From Epiperipatus broadwayi (lineage: Eukaryota; Onychophora; Udeonychophora; Euonychophora; Peripatidae): a stretch of DNA of 64,000 nucleotides. Below are positions 38,137-51,290 of the stretch, piece after piece (position 1 is the stretch's first letter; every line of letters begins with the position of its first letter). The DNA is taken from positions 3,835,501-3,899,500 of the forward strand of contig JAQFVV010006246.1 of the NCBI GenBank assembly GCA_028023455.1. Reading direction: 5' to 3'. The position numbers were made by a program, and so were the translations under genes. Below the pieces are notes generated by a model, which worked only from the letters and a program-made list of their open reading frames with translations, had not been told where the DNA came from and searched no databases.

Positions 38137-40111
38137 GTATGAATAAAAATTGTTATATTATTTACTGGTTAAATTAGTTAATTCTAAACTTTAAAACCTT
38201 GAGGCTGTTAATTTAACATTTGAAATATATATTGAAATGATTATACTTTGTTTAAAATGTAATAAAGATAGTTACCACATGGAAAATCTCCATTAACAAC
38301 AGAAATATAACTAATGCCAACTGTAATTAAATTTACAAAGTCAAAACGGAACTAATCGGACTGAGAATAAATTCATTGTCCTGAACCTTCCCATTGACTG
38401 AAATATTCCAGAAATAATTAAAAGAAGTGAAACGGTAAAAGCTGAGGCAGAACAAAAAACACTTTTTTTTTCATTTTAACCAGGAGAAGCAACAGAAAAA
38501 TTCAATGGGGAATATCTTTCTCCAGGATCTCAGCTCCTGTAGGTTACCAAGCTGACTAGGGATTGTGAAACAGATCATCCTAATCTTATTATATTTTAGT
38601 ATGACTCGAGGTCCACATATATTAAGGCAGTAGAATTCTACTTGCTATTATCTGTGTATCTAGTATGATATATAATACCAAACAGTAAATCAATAAGAAC
38701 TGTTTGTTATAGTAATTTTTGTATGTGTATATATATAATACTAGACAGTAAATCAATAACTACTATTCATTTTATTAATTCAATTGTGTGTATATAATGT
38801 TAGATCATAATTAAATGAGTACTATTCATTATTAACTGAATGATGTAAATATTCTATAATTAAACAGTGTAATTATAAGCATTTTGAGTCACTGGTTTAT
38901 TGTGTTCTCTATTATTCTACCGAAAATTAGATGCATTCTTACTCCTAAATAAAATAGGATTTTCTTGTAAGGAAAAATAAAATTTTACCTATATTCTATT
39001 TATCTAGAAAAATAATCAACTTCTATTATTGTTTTTGATATTGCTTTAGGTATTTAAAGAAATTGGATAAAAGTAATGATAAAGTTTGTTATATAAGTTC
39101 TGCTTTTATTATTTCAGAAGTTCATAAATATTTTTTATCATGCTTCCATTCTTTTTTCAGAAATTTAATTATTTATCTCTCTCTCAAAAGTTTTACTAGT
39201 ATTCAAACCAGTATCAATTCAAAAATATATAACACTATATAATTTACTATCACATGAGTAATTTTATGGTTGGTGAGTTCCACACATTAAGCAAGTGTAT
39301 ATTATAATTTCCATCGATTTTTATAAATGTATTTGCTTATTAGAATGTTGTATAACTGATGGTGTCTATAACTTGATGTTTGATCATGACCAACACCTCT
39401 GTATCATCATTTTACCTCAATTCAAACTTGACTAAGGCAGTGAGCACATTCAGCATTTTGGGAATAGTGAGATTCATACATAATAACAGCAATAGGTGAT
39501 GGTATATTTTGGATTATAGATCTGTTTGATGTAATATCTTGCATGTGTTTATACTTAACTAATCATTGGATATACTTATATATTATTAATTATTTTGAAA
39601 TATTATTATTTTTTTCTACAGTATAGGTTTTTACATATCTGCATTTTTATATGTAATATATAGAATGTTTGAACTCAGATTTTCACATGACTCTCAATCA
39701 TCCATGCTATTTCATACTGCTGATACACTTGATTACCTACATGTCGAAAAGATACCAATATATGTGTTTTGTCCTAAACCAGCACTCGTCATTTGGTCCA
39801 GATTATCATCTCCACAAATATATACAATGAAAGCTCAGCTTATATTAAGATAGCCAATCTTCATACTTTAATGGACAGGCTTTAAACTACTCCACCCCAC
39901 AACTCTTCAGCCATCCATTTCATTGAAAATTTGATGATGGAATGCTCAAAGCCCACCATTACAAATTTGAAAGATGGATGCTTGCCTACCCATATATATA
40001 CAAATCAAGTCTAAATTTTATTGTAACAATAAAGGAAAAATACAGGAAGTCTTTTTTTTAAAAAAAAAAATATTATAATACAAATAAAAGAATATATGTA
40101 TATCAAGTTAC
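38137..40111. other. Intron sequence
   Basis: First part of an 8.2-kb intron, AT-rich, with no feature I can name. Confidence 0.5.
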
Positions 40112-40124
40112 AAAAAATACTGGT

Positions 40125-40696
40125 TACATGACCACCATTTTTTTTTTGCCCAAGTTATCAAAATAGTAGCAGTTCTCTTCATACAGTAGTGCCACTTACT
40201 GCAAGTTATATATTTATCAAATGATGCCAGCAGATTTAGGTATTTAAACTCCTATCTAATGCCCATTCATCTAATATTTCTAGACTAGGTTCTACCTTAT
40301 GACTGTCATTAGTGAGGAGCACTGGATTTAAGAGCAATGCTCTTAGAACCTTTGCATCTAATGTATTGCTTCTGCAACTATCTTTTATCTATTTAGTCAA
40401 CTATAGAAGCACATTAGTTTGGATTGAGAACATTATTGTGTTTTCAGTTTGGGCTCATTGCTTTCTAATTGGCTTTATAAATAGGTCAAAGTTTGTTGCT
40501 AGAAAGATGCAGGTCTAGGGACATTGCTCTCAGATCTAAAGCCTCTCACTTGACAGCCATAAGCTAGAAACTAATCTGGGAATATTGATGAATAGGCACT
40601 AGATAGGGATTTAAATTCACAAATCTTCTGGTATCTATTATACTATATTTTGTATTAAGTGGCACTTTTGTATGGAGAGAGTTGCTATACTATTTT
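40125..40696. mobile_element. Old hammerhead-family palindrome with 13-bp TSD
   Basis: A perfect 13-bp direct repeat, AAAAAATACTGGT, lies at 40112-40124 and 40697-40709. Between them are two diverged inverted arms of the same family as 37038-37682: TCTTCATACAGTAGTGCCAC on the left answered by GTGGCACTTTTGTATGGAGA-like sequence on the right, and TCTAGACTAGGTTCT answered by AGAAACTAATCTGGGA. The ribozyme cores are degraded (CTTGACA in the right arm, CTAATGA in the left arm read in reverse). It is the most diverged copy and therefore probably the oldest. Confidence 0.8.
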
Positions 40697-40709
40697 AAAA
40701 AATACTGGT

Positions 40710-41939
40710 ATGAACAGAATCATATTATTAAGGTTTCTCCTGATCACACTTAAATATTTATTCTTAATTCAAGGGTGAATGTTTACATACTATAAAATTA
40801 GTAAAGGTTTAATAAATTTTATTTGATCTGTAGGCTATGTATGGAAGAAATTTGTGATATGCTTTCCTTGTATTAATTTAATTGCTGAAAATAATATACT
40901 GTAATTTAATGATAAATTGATTAAATTTAACTGAACTTATCTTTTTAACTCAAATCTTTATTTCATTGTAAAACAAATGGCTATGTATATTGACACTGCA
41001 TGGTAATCAGACATAAATATTTTTGTACATGACACATAATGATTGATTTCCAAGACCATTTTATAAAATGTATCCTATAAACAATGATGACTGCAGTTTA
41101 GCCCATTTGTTAAAATAGCTTTTAGCAGCTTATTTACAGTTCCATGATAAGCTACATTGGAAAATTCAGAGGGTGATACACTCTGGAGATTTTACTTCTG
41201 AAAATGCATTGTGCGTTATCTCTTCTTAAATAATTATTAATTTTTTTCCCATTTTGTGGCAGCACAATGAAGAAAATAATGATTCTCTCTCTTTTGTTTA
41301 AAAGCAGATATCAAAGTTTTCTTTTTGTTTCCATTTGGTTTCCATAGCAATTTGGTATTATTAATAGTTAATTTTATTTTACAATAAAGAATTGTTACAC
41401 ATTTTAATTTTTACAATTATTATTAATCATTTTAAATTTCTTCATAATTTATTTTACACATGCCTTTTATGCATTTTAGAAGACATAAATAAAATGCATG
41501 TTCACATTTATCAAAAAGTCTTGCATGTAATCTCTATCATGGAGCTTACAATATACATACATATGCACTTATTTGTATTATTTATCAATATAATAATAAA
41601 TAAATGAATAACTTTATTGTTTGATAGTTCGTAAAAAGTATAAGCAGTGGAGATATGATAAACAGGTTGTAATGCATGGATTTTAAGCTTCAGAGTCTGC
41701 CATTTTACTCCTGCAGATTAATATTTATTAATGCTTTTAAAAAAATAATTTTTTTAAATAGTCATGATTATATAGAGAGAAGCAAAAAAAGTGTATTTTT
41801 TTATATCAAGCCTTTAGAAAGTAACCTACTGTTTTAGTTATATTAAAATGGCTTTATCTTTTTATATTCAGATGATCAGTACTTGCTTTGAACCATAATA
41901 AAATATCTGATTGGACTAAAATTTCATTTGAAAAACAGT
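40710..41939. other. Intron sequence
   Basis: AT-rich, with no exon or repeat recognised. Confidence 0.5.
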
Positions 41940-41959
41940 CAATATTATTTACATTGTAA

Positions 41960-42275
41960 TATATATTGTTTATATATGGGTAAGAGAACAAACAGGTATT
42001 ACTGACCTCATTGAAAAAATTTAAAGACTGAAGTGGAATTGGGTTGGACATATTGCTAGAAGAGATGATAATAGATGTACAATTGAAATTTTAAATTGGA
42101 TTCCAAGAGATAATAAAACACCCAGAAATAGACCACATGTGAGATGGATGGATGAAATAAGAAAGTGTGCAGGGGTGATGTGGAGTAGAGAAGCAAAAGA
42201 TCGGAGAAGATGGATTGAACTTGGAGAGACCTTATTCCACCTGCAGTGAATTGATAATGGCTGATGATGATGATA
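41960..42275 (+). mobile_element. RTE LINE, 3' fragment
   Basis: Plus-strand copy of the RTE family's last 310 bp. Reading gives REQTGITDLIEKI, a stop where the full element has RL, then GWTYC-like and RRDDNRCTIEILNWIPRDN, RPHVRWMDEIRKCAGVMW, ending before a GATGATGATGATA tail at about 42262-42275. Strongly 5'-truncated, as is common for LINE insertions. Confidence 0.88.
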
Positions 42276-42400
42276 TATCGTTTAGCTTCAAAATAAAGTA
42301 AAGTCTGTTGCATTAAGTTCAATTTCTTCAATAATTAAAATTGTAACAACAGCATCAAATCAATGTGTTGCAAATACCAAAAGTACACATCATCTACATT

Positions 42401-42709
42401 AATCTTTTGGTAGTATGTCATCTATAGTAACAAGAAAAAATACCTTTTAATGAAGTAATAGTGTCACTATTGATCTATTCCCCATTCATTAACTTTGTAT
42501 ACTTGCCTAGATAAGTGTTGATAGGAGTTCTAGTGAACTTATCTCAGTTTAATCTTTTGGTAGTATGTCATCTATAGTAACAAGAAAAAAAAAATTTTAA
42601 TGAAGTAATGGTATCATGAATTCTTTTATTGATCTATTTTCCATTCCTTAACTACATATGCTTGCCTAACTAAGTGTTGATAGGAGTTCTAGTGAACTTA
42701 TATCAGTTC
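42401..42709. repeat. Tandem duplication, 150-bp unit
   Basis: Two adjacent copies, starting AATCTTTTGGTAGTATGTC at 42401 and 42551, share most of their length including GATAGGAGTTCTAGTGAACTT near the end. Differences are scattered, plus a small insertion in the second copy. It may be a short minisatellite or local duplication. Confidence 0.88.
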
Positions 42710-45700
42710 ATTACTGGTAAACCAGCTCATATTCAAGAGAACAAGATGTTATAGCCATAGATAAAAAGAAATAAGTGTAATGCACTATTAGTTAATTATT
42801 TGTTTAAATGAAAAAAATAATAATGGTGTTTGACAAATTTATAATAAATAAAACATGCTATCTGCATAACTAAATCTATCATCTCTTAATGCATTTGGAT
42901 TGTGTTTGCTTTATCATCTAAATATAATAATAAATTCACTTGCTAATTTTTGTTAGCTAAATATAAAACATTCTATTATTTCTTTTTACTCTAAATGTCT
43001 TTGTATTGAACACAAATTTATTTTGATGTATATATTTATGTTTATAATGTGTGTTTCATATCGTATTTTAGTGCTTGTTTGTTTTATTTTGGTCATGCCA
43101 TCTCATTCAAAATATCACAACTTATGTAAATTATATTTAATAAGAATTCTCTTTTTAATTTTATAGTTTGTACTCATTCATGTGTGTGAATAATTGTGAT
43201 TTCAAAAGGAAACTTTTCTATAGCATAAAACTTCCATTTTGATCTATTCTGATTAATTAAATTATTGAAAATGATTATGCATCTTTTTTAGTCATAATAT
43301 TTCCAAAATTACAATAATAAATTTATATCCCATATGTATAATTAACATATATATGTGTGAAAAATAAATATATAAAATCTAATTGAAAGAATATATGTAT
43401 AATAATACAATATCAAACCATATTAAATGTTAACATGCTAAACAAAAAACTTGTGGAGAATAATATTTATATTAATGATAGAAACATTTGCAATCTCTCC
43501 ATAGTCTATTTTAAACATATCTTATTATTTATTATAAACTGGCTGGCAATCTAGTAATTTAAGATATAAAGTTCATTCCATGTCTTTGATTTATTCTTAA
43601 TTTGATTGATGATTTTTGGATTTATTTTCAGAAGCAATTTTATTTTAATGCTCAATTTTGAGCATCCAAATAATTCATTTCCAAATATTTGTTTAATTTG
43701 TCATTATATGCTCTCAGTTCATTTGGTAGCAATAAAGGATTGTGGTTTGATTTGCTTCCAAATTAAAAGGAATTTAAACTCAGACAACCATAACTAGTGC
43801 TTAACCTGTGCTCCTATTTATTTTGAAATACTTGAGAAATAATTGTTTTGAGGATTGCAATGCTGGAATAAATCTGTTATTAAAATTTTGAATTGAAACT
43901 GGATTTTGATGCTTAATTGTTTCTCGTGATGATTTATCACATTTTTAAATTTCTATATTAATTTCTATGAAATTGTAAAGTTAAAATATAAACTTTTCTT
44001 GATTAAATTCATGGCAGTTTTTCACAGTGTTAAACAAGTGGACAAATTGTCAATCATTTGAAAATCAAATGATTAATTTTTTTACTTTCCTTTACATAAT
44101 GCAGAAAACTAGATCATATTTACTTTTGCCATTTGCTTGTATATATAATTGTCTCATATTTCCCCCTCAATGTCATTCAATATATATATGCAGTATTCAT
44201 TAATACTTTAAATGATCAAATTTCTTTGTAAAATTTGTCTATAATGTTGCCTTCTATATATAAAATTAAAAATAATCAATTTAAAACAAAATTAAAGTTT
44301 TTTTTATTTATAGTGAGTTGTCTATTTCAATTTTGTTTTAAATTTATTATTTTTAATTTTAATATAAAATTTATTTAGTTAATGCTTTTTACATGTAAAT
44401 ATTTTGTTTAGCATATAAATCAATGAATTCTTTTGATAGACACTTAATATGATGTGTTTGATAAATAAATAATTCATTTATACATATTACTAATTTTCAT
44501 TGTGTGTTTGTATATGTTTAATACATGTGCATCTATATATTTATATACTTTATAAGGTATAGATTTTGATATATGCAATATCTTAATGAAGGTCTATGAT
44601 TATGGTAATACTTTGATAGATATATGACTTTGGAGTCATACTACAATTTCTCTTTTGATATTTTTGATTTTTGTTTTTTTCAATCTTTATACTGTTTTGT
44701 TTTATAATCTATATTTTTGAATGAGCATAATACTAAAGACAGTCTGTTCTTAATTTTTGACAGATTATTAAATGTTCATTTATTGAATTATGCTAATTAT
44801 TGAAGAATTTTCTATTAAATAATAGACAAGAATATATCTCCAAGAATTTTTATAGTTTAATGATTATCGTAGCTTAAGGTTAGAAACTTAATCTTACTCA
44901 TTTGGTACTTTTGAAATTAAGTGAATTCTTAATATTAAGTGAATTCTTAGTATTAATTGTATCTATATTGGATGCTGAAAAGATAAAATTTAAATTCTAC
45001 TTATCACAAACTAAAAAAAAAACTAAATTCTAATTTTCAGTAAAATTTAATTTCAGATTTGGTTATCAAACTCATCAGCATCATATAAAACAAGAGTTTA
45101 TAACTTATTTTTGTTCTCAAAATAGACTTTTAAATTGAAAATAAAGATTAATGCTTGTATAATACAATGAAAGTTATGTTATTTTTCAAAATTTTAATTA
45201 TTGTAATAGACTTTGACAGCATGTGGCACCAAAATGAATTTTTCAAATGTTTTAATAATTCAATATAAGTACATCAAATGAAACGAAATATTTGAAGATA
45301 AGCTCTATATATTGCATATGTTCTTATTTTTGTTAATTAAGTATTTTTAAACTGAAAAGACAAATGTGTTTATTTAACTCTTCTCTTTTTGTTATTTCTA
45401 AGATTAAATCTGGACTGTTTTGTGCATATTTAAAGAAAGGAGGAAGAAGAAGAAAAATGTATTTAGAGTAAATAAAGTTTAATAAAATCTTATATTATAT
45501 ATACAGACAGTACATTTAAAATTATTATTTGTATAAATGTAGTCTAAAAAATGAGCAAAAAGCTGAAAATTTGGGTTTGATATTAAGCAAGATCATTGTA
45601 TTTAAATGAACCCTACTACATATAATTGGATAAGTTATAGAGAAGAAGAGCAATGTTTTATACAATTATGTGAGTGATAATTGTGTAACCTTGTAGCAAA

Positions 45701-46311
45701 AAATGCAATGTGTGTGCTAATCATTATAGAAATCAGTGGAATGGTTAAAGACTGATATTAGAATTAAGATTAGAATATATATTTGTTAATTGGATTTGTA
45801 TATATATGAACAGATTATCGTGTAGCAGTTATTGGAATTGCTTAAAGAAACTAAAGTAGTTTCACTCATTTTATTTTATTATTCTTTTCATTATTATCAA
45901 GAGAATAAACTTGTTTTTATTACTTTTTGTTAATATTTTGTTTGATTAAAGTATTGCAAATGCATATACAGCTGGTAAACATAAATCTCATCTCTGCATA
46001 TAACAGAATCCATAAAATTTCTTACTTTATATATTTTTCTTTTGTTTTTTTTTTCTTTCTAGATTTGAGATTATTTTTTCTCAGATGAAAAATTATTTGT
46101 TTAATTATAGAAGTGATTGGGTAGCTATTTGTATACTTGTATATGGATTATTAATAAAGTAGCTGAAAAAGTTTTGTTTTAACTTATGTAATTCCTATCC
46201 CCAACCTCCTTCATCTGTGTATATAGCTTTATATATATATAGTTAAACATTATTTTAAAGATAATTTTTATATGTTTTTTTTTTCATTTGCTTTCTTTGC
46301 ATATTTTGTAG
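42710..46311. other. Intron sequence
   Basis: AT-rich and mostly T-rich on the plus strand. No coding or repeat signal beyond simple A/T runs. It ends in a T-rich tract and the acceptor TTTTGTAG at 46304-46311. Confidence 0.5.
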
Positions 46312-46515
46312 TAATATGTGGTGGATCATTATCAGGAAGAAGTGATATTATCTACAGTCCCAATTATCCATTACCATATAGTCACAATTTAGATTGTGAA
46401 TGGATTGTTACTGGTTACCCAGGACATTATCTTAGCTTTAAATTTCTTGATGACAAATTTCCATTATCTCCGAACTGTAGTGATTTTGTAGAAATTAGAG
46501 AAGATAGTAAAACTG
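46312..46515 (+). CDS. Cubilin-like protein, exon: first two-thirds of a CUB
   Basis: The leading two bases complete a valine codon begun by the previous exon, giving V-ICGGSLSGRSDIIYSPNYP, LPYSHNLDCEWIVTGYPGHY, LSFKFLDDKFPLSPNCSDF and VEIREDSKTG. It has the opening cysteine in CGG, the second in CEW and the third in CSDFVEIRED. The acidic strand SDFVEIRED corresponds to the DYVEIRDG signature. Acceptor TTTTGTAG and donor GTAAGT. It ends in phase 1, matching the 51996 exon. The family position is the CUB immediately after the one completed at 38136. Confidence 0.94.
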
Positions 46516-47922
46516 GTAAGTTTACTTAATACAAATTAATAATTTTTAAACGTTCTTATAATTATTTACATTTTGAAGTCTATATTTAAAATTTTATTTC
46601 CACATCTATTGTTTTTTATATTATTACTATTGTATTTGTTTGCTTGTTTACAAAACATCAGATAAAAACATTAAAAATCGAATTAATAATGATAAACAGA
46701 CAATTAAATGAAAAGAGAGAGAGAGAGAGAGAAATAAGTTTTGAAATGAAAAAGAAAATAATTTGAAAAGATAACATAACAAATTTATAAATGTCGATGA
46801 GAATCAGTTATAAAAAAAAAAAAATTAAATTGACATTTTTAAGAAATAATGCAATAAAAACAGAAAAAAAAATCAAATTGTTTTAAGATGGATTAAAACC
46901 CACTTGCATTTGAATAGGAAAGTTTTCTATAAAAAAAATATATATGAAACAATTTTGTTTTTTTATGAAGAAGATAGTTTCAGAATTCTATAATTTAATC
47001 TAATCTTTAATTATGTCTGCAATTTTTATCTCATTGGCCAATTGTAATTTTGACTTTTACAATGCAATAGTTTTTCATTGTGTCATTATTAAGATATTGG
47101 AATATTCCAATGATTAATTTGATTAATATGATTTTATAGTCGACATTATTATTATTATCCATTTCTGAATGGTCTTCTGACTATTCTAACAAACCGTTCT
47201 GATTGCAGAAAGTTTAATATTTTGAATGTCTAATGGTTACTTGCTTAAACATGCTTGAAGGCTAAATGGCATCCTTATACTTAGATGATTAATTAATTTG
47301 ATATTAGCTGTCATGAAATTTAAGAAAATTGTTTATTAGTAGTACATTTTATTTATAACAATTTAGGTATTTAATAGAAATTCTATTTGTAGAAAGATAT
47401 ATCAAGAAGTAGTGTTTCACGTACATAGAGAATATCCAACACCGAGTAATTTTTCAAGTGCTTAACACTATCATCATTAGATGACACTCAAGCATGACTA
47501 AATTGAATGATGAAGTAATAGCTTTAAGAGATAAAAATTTTCATTACTATCAAGTGAAATGCATTCTCTCATCCTAGTATACCATTGAACATGTCCATGG
47601 TAAAAATGAGTCAATTAAAAGTTTCATTTGTGAAGCTTAGACAAATCTTCTCATTTAATTTTTCATACTTATTCATAGATCTAAACCAGATTGCCTAAAT
47701 TATTTTTAGCACCTATTGAGTTGTATTCTTTTCCTAATATTACCTTACTCATGGAAGTAATATCTATCATAAGTTCATTATATCATCCTGATAAATCATT
47801 GCAATACATTGTAGCTATATGTTTTGATAAGATTAGTATCTTCATGAAGTATTTTTATAAAATGTTGGCAATATTCCAATTTTACTGATGTTCATTGGAT
47901 AAAGTGGTTGTGGTGACTGCTA
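46516..47922. other. Intron sequence with a GA microsatellite
   Basis: AT-rich. A short (GA)n run lies at 46715-46733. No other feature was recognised. Confidence 0.55.
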
Positions 47923-48484
47923 TGTGTGTGTGTGTGTGTGTGTGTGTACAGTGAAACAAGAAGTGTCAAAGAAGACAAGAAAACATAAATAGAAATGGAT
48001 TGAGAAGGCAATTATGAACTGACCAATAATGGAAGAATAGGTTTTCTCTAAGAACAAATGTGTAGATTATAAATACCTGTTAGCTTATTAGCCTATATCT
48101 TCTTTGACATCAACATGCATACATGCATCTGGAGGCTTAGTGGACTCCAAACCTGCATTAATTACCCAGTAGATTCCCCACTGAAAATGAAAAAAGGGGA
48201 TGTAGATATTAAAGAGGCCACCATAGTCTACATTATAATTTTTGTATACCTTATGGCTCTAATTGTAAATAATGATTATTATATGTTATTATTTGTAATG
48301 TGATGTATTATTATTACATATACCTAATTATCATATGTCATCATCATCATCATCAACCATTATCAATCCACTGCAGGATGAAGGTCTCTCCAAGTTCAAT
48401 CCATCTTTTCCGATCTTTAGCTTCTCTTTTCCACATCACCCATAAACATATAAATATTCTATCAATCCCAATTGTATAAATTAA
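47923..48484 (+). repeat. 5' LTR of Ty3/gypsy element (RTE-interrupted)
   Basis: Matches 51291-51739 in order: AACTGACCAATAATGGAAGA, TGTTAGCT..ATTAGCCT, ATTAAAGAGGC and TTGTATAAATTAA. The start is a (TG)n run longer than in the 3' LTR. An RTE fragment is inserted at 48338-48441, with LTR sequence resuming after it. Confidence 0.82.
48338..48441 (-). mobile_element. RTE LINE, 104-bp 3' fragment nested in LTR
   Basis: Begins with CATCATCATCATCAACC and matches the last part of the RTE family at 31003-31108. It interrupts the 5' LTR, whose sequence continues to the right, so it inserted after the LTR element. Confidence 0.85.
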
Positions 48485-49250
48485 ACAGTCAATTAAAAAA
48501 AGCCTGAACCTTCTTTGAAGGTATTCAGGCATGAAATTATGGTACAGAAAGCTAGTGATAGGCAGTAAAGAATTGATAGTGATAAGGAATATGGCAACTG
48601 TTCAGTTAGGTATAGGAGAATTTGAGGGTAGCTACTCCTCCAAGTGATGTGTTTATACACTTAATATCATTAAATATTTCATAGTAAATAAAGTGACAGA
48701 TGATGTCATTAAAATCACTATATTTTCTTATCAGGGGTCCAAGACTAATTGAGATCACAAATTGATTGAGTGAACCTTGAGACCCCAAAAGTCTATCCTA
48801 TGCTGAAGTCCTGAACCATTAAAATATACAGCTCAAGCCACACTTATATAATAAATGCCAAGTGAAGATGGATGGTTATAGAGTTTTTGACGTGGTGTTA
48901 AGAGACTTGGCTAGAAACTGTGCATATGGTAATTAGTTAAACAAGGCCTTATGGGGTATGATTGACAACAGACTCTGTCAGCAGTTGTTGGTCACCCCTA
49001 GGTTATTTTATACAGAAGCAATCGAAGGGGGATTATGTGCAAGTTAATAATCAATGATATGAAAGAATTTCAGCAGTCAAATGCAGGTAGCTCAAATCAA
49101 TTGTCAATGTTAAAAATGAGCAGGGAAGAGAATAATGAGAAAGAAATTGGGAATATTTTTACTTCAAAATATCTAGCACCTTGTATGTGAGTGCAACAGC
49201 AAGAATGCAAGATGTAACAATTGTAGAAAAGTGGGATACCTAGCAGAAGT
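48485..49250 (+). pseudogene. gag remnant with CCHC-type knuckle
   Basis: Short pieces recall Ty3/gypsy gag: ATVQLGIGEFEGSYSS near 48590, then RDLARNCAYGN and LNKALWGMIDNRL near 48905-48970. A zinc knuckle, CNNCRKVGYLAEVC, is near 49207, in which the histidine is replaced by tyrosine. Frameshifts and stops between them rule out a functional product. Confidence 0.65.
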
Positions 49251-49357
49251 CTGTTTATTTCCAAAAATAAAATCAAAAGTAAATAGAGATTTTCCAAGAA
49301 ATAAATGGGAAAACCTAAACAGCTCCTGAAATCCATAAGGCAGGAACTCATAATTAT

Positions 49358-49663
49358 ATGCAAATAATATTGATAGTAAAAATAGACAGACAACCAGTCA
49401 AAATGGAAATAGATAGTTGGGCAGGCGTGTCAGTAATATTTCAGAGGCACTGGGTCATGCTAAGTGCAGAACTGAAAAATAAACTGAGAATTGTAAGTAT
49501 GGGGGTACGGGCAACAGATGCAAATGGAAATTCTATTGACATAATGGGAGTGGTGAAAATAGTGGTAATTACAAACCATCATCACAAAACTAGATTTATA
49601 TATAGCAAATGGCAAAATAGCACTACTGATAAGTTGGGAATGCTTTACTTCATTGGGGATTAA
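49358..49663 (+). pseudogene. Retroviral-type aspartic protease remnant
   Basis: 101 codons. VKMEIDSWAGVSVIFQ corresponds to the usual VxMEVDTGAxVSVI active-site loop, with the catalytic DTG/DSG changed to DSW. It lies between the gag knuckle and the RT, the expected order. Inactive by that change and by truncation. Confidence 0.7.
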
Positions 49664-49980
49664 AAAATGTATATGTTGAACAAAATACAGGTAGAAAAGA
49701 AATGAGGATAAATTTTCTAAATTATTTGCAGCAAAACAAGAAAAATTAAACACCAAACCAGTGGAGATTGGCCTTGTGAAGGAACAAAACCCATCCACTC
49801 TAAACCAAAAAAAATTACATTTGCCCTAAGATCTCAAGTTGAAGAATCTCAATGTGAATTAGTGGAGAAAGAGGTATTAATGCCTATGGAGAAGCCAGAA
49901 AGGGCGACACTTAAAGTTAATGTTATGAAATAAAATGGACAAATATATATATGCTGAGACTTCAAATTGGTCATCAATAA

Positions 49981-50475
49981 ATGTATAGAGAAAAACTTGT
50001 ATCCTGTGATAAATATCAGAAAAATTTTAACCAAATTAATGGGGGCTCAGCATTTTGGCAAAACCGGATCCCAATGATGAAAGAATCTGCAGCCATATTG
50101 ACCATTATGACACATAAGTGGTTGTACAAATATAACAGACTACCTTTTGTGAGTAACTATAGTCCAAATATCTTTCAAATCAAAATTGAAATTTTACTAG
50201 AAGACCTAGATGGCATTATACCATATTTTCATGATATCTTCATAATGGCTGGTTCGAGGAGTTCACTGAGAAAGTTCAGCAGCATATGCAAAAAATTACA
50301 AAAATTTGGAGTTAGTCTTAATGTACAAAAATATGTTTGGGACATGACAGAAATAAAATCTCTAGGATACATCATCTTACCTGATTCTAAAAAAACCCAT
50401 GACCATAATGAATGCCCAAACCTCAAGAAATGTAAAACAAGTCCAAGTCTTCTTAAATTTAATCAACTTCTTTGA
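49981..50475 (+). pseudogene. Ty3/gypsy reverse transcriptase remnant
   Basis: Shows THKWLYKYNRLPFVSNYSP, NIFQIKIEILLEDLDG and the active-site region IIPYFHDIFIM, where the usual YxDD is YFHD, then KKLQKFGVSLNVQKYVWD, KSLGYIILPD and PNLKKCK. One active-site aspartate is lost, so the RT is dead. A frameshift at about 50440 continues to NVKQVQVFLNLINFFENF in the next segment. Confidence 0.85.
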
Positions 50476-50810
50476 AAACTTTATTAAAAACAATGTAAGG
50501 AAGCAGAATGTAAATAGAAAAAATATAAGTGCAAAAGAAACTATACACAATCTAAGAGAAATTTTTGTGTATCATCATTCTTCAGAAGTATTTGTTTCTG
50601 ATAATGGGAGTGGGTTCACATCTGAAGAATTCAAAGTCTTTTTGGAAGAGTGAGGAATAAGACATGTAGTAGCACCACTGCATCACCCAGAATCAAATAG
50701 AATAGCAGAGAAGACAGTGCAACAACTAAAGTTAGCTCTAAATAAATTATTCAAGCCACAAAGAAGTACATCACTCCATCCACAGCCACTGATAAATCAC
50801 CAGCAGAATT
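50399..50810 (+). pseudogene. RT tail fused to integrase core, RNase H missing
   Basis: NVKQVQVFLNLINFFENFIK is the end of the RT connection. Within about 20 residues the frame reads HHSSEVFVSDNGSGFTSEEF, the second-aspartate region of the integrase core (SDNGSGF). Beyond the stop at 50653, PLHHPESNRIAEKTVQQLKLAL continues the integrase. RNase H, the zinc-binding domain and the first part of the core are absent, indicating an internal deletion of more than 1 kb. Confidence 0.82.
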
Positions 50811-51290
50811 ATTAATGGAAAGAAAATTGAGATATAACTATCTATCCTCCTGTTAAAGAAGGAACAAGAATTCCAGACAATAGCTACATTGTTGGAGAAA
50901 ATGTATGGATAAAAGATAACCTACAGAAATTGTAGATCGATGGCCAAATGCAGAAAATAATTTCAAACCACATTGTAGAAGTTCAAATCTCTACAGGAGG
51001 AAGTAAAACATATTAGAAAAAATTGGGCAGAAACAAATATAGATCTGAATGCTAAAAGTTTTAAAAAAACAACTAAAACTTAAAAAAACTACACAACAAG
51101 ATTGCAGAGAAATTGATACAATGACTGATATCACTATAGAATAACAACCAAGAGCTACAAAATGTCAGACTACCAAGTGACTTCAATGTCATCACCATCC
51201 CCAACCTATCCAAAGGACTATATTTGCTACTCCAGAGAAAATTAAAATGAACAGTCTACAGAATTTCTCAGGAGGAGGAGGGGATAGTGA

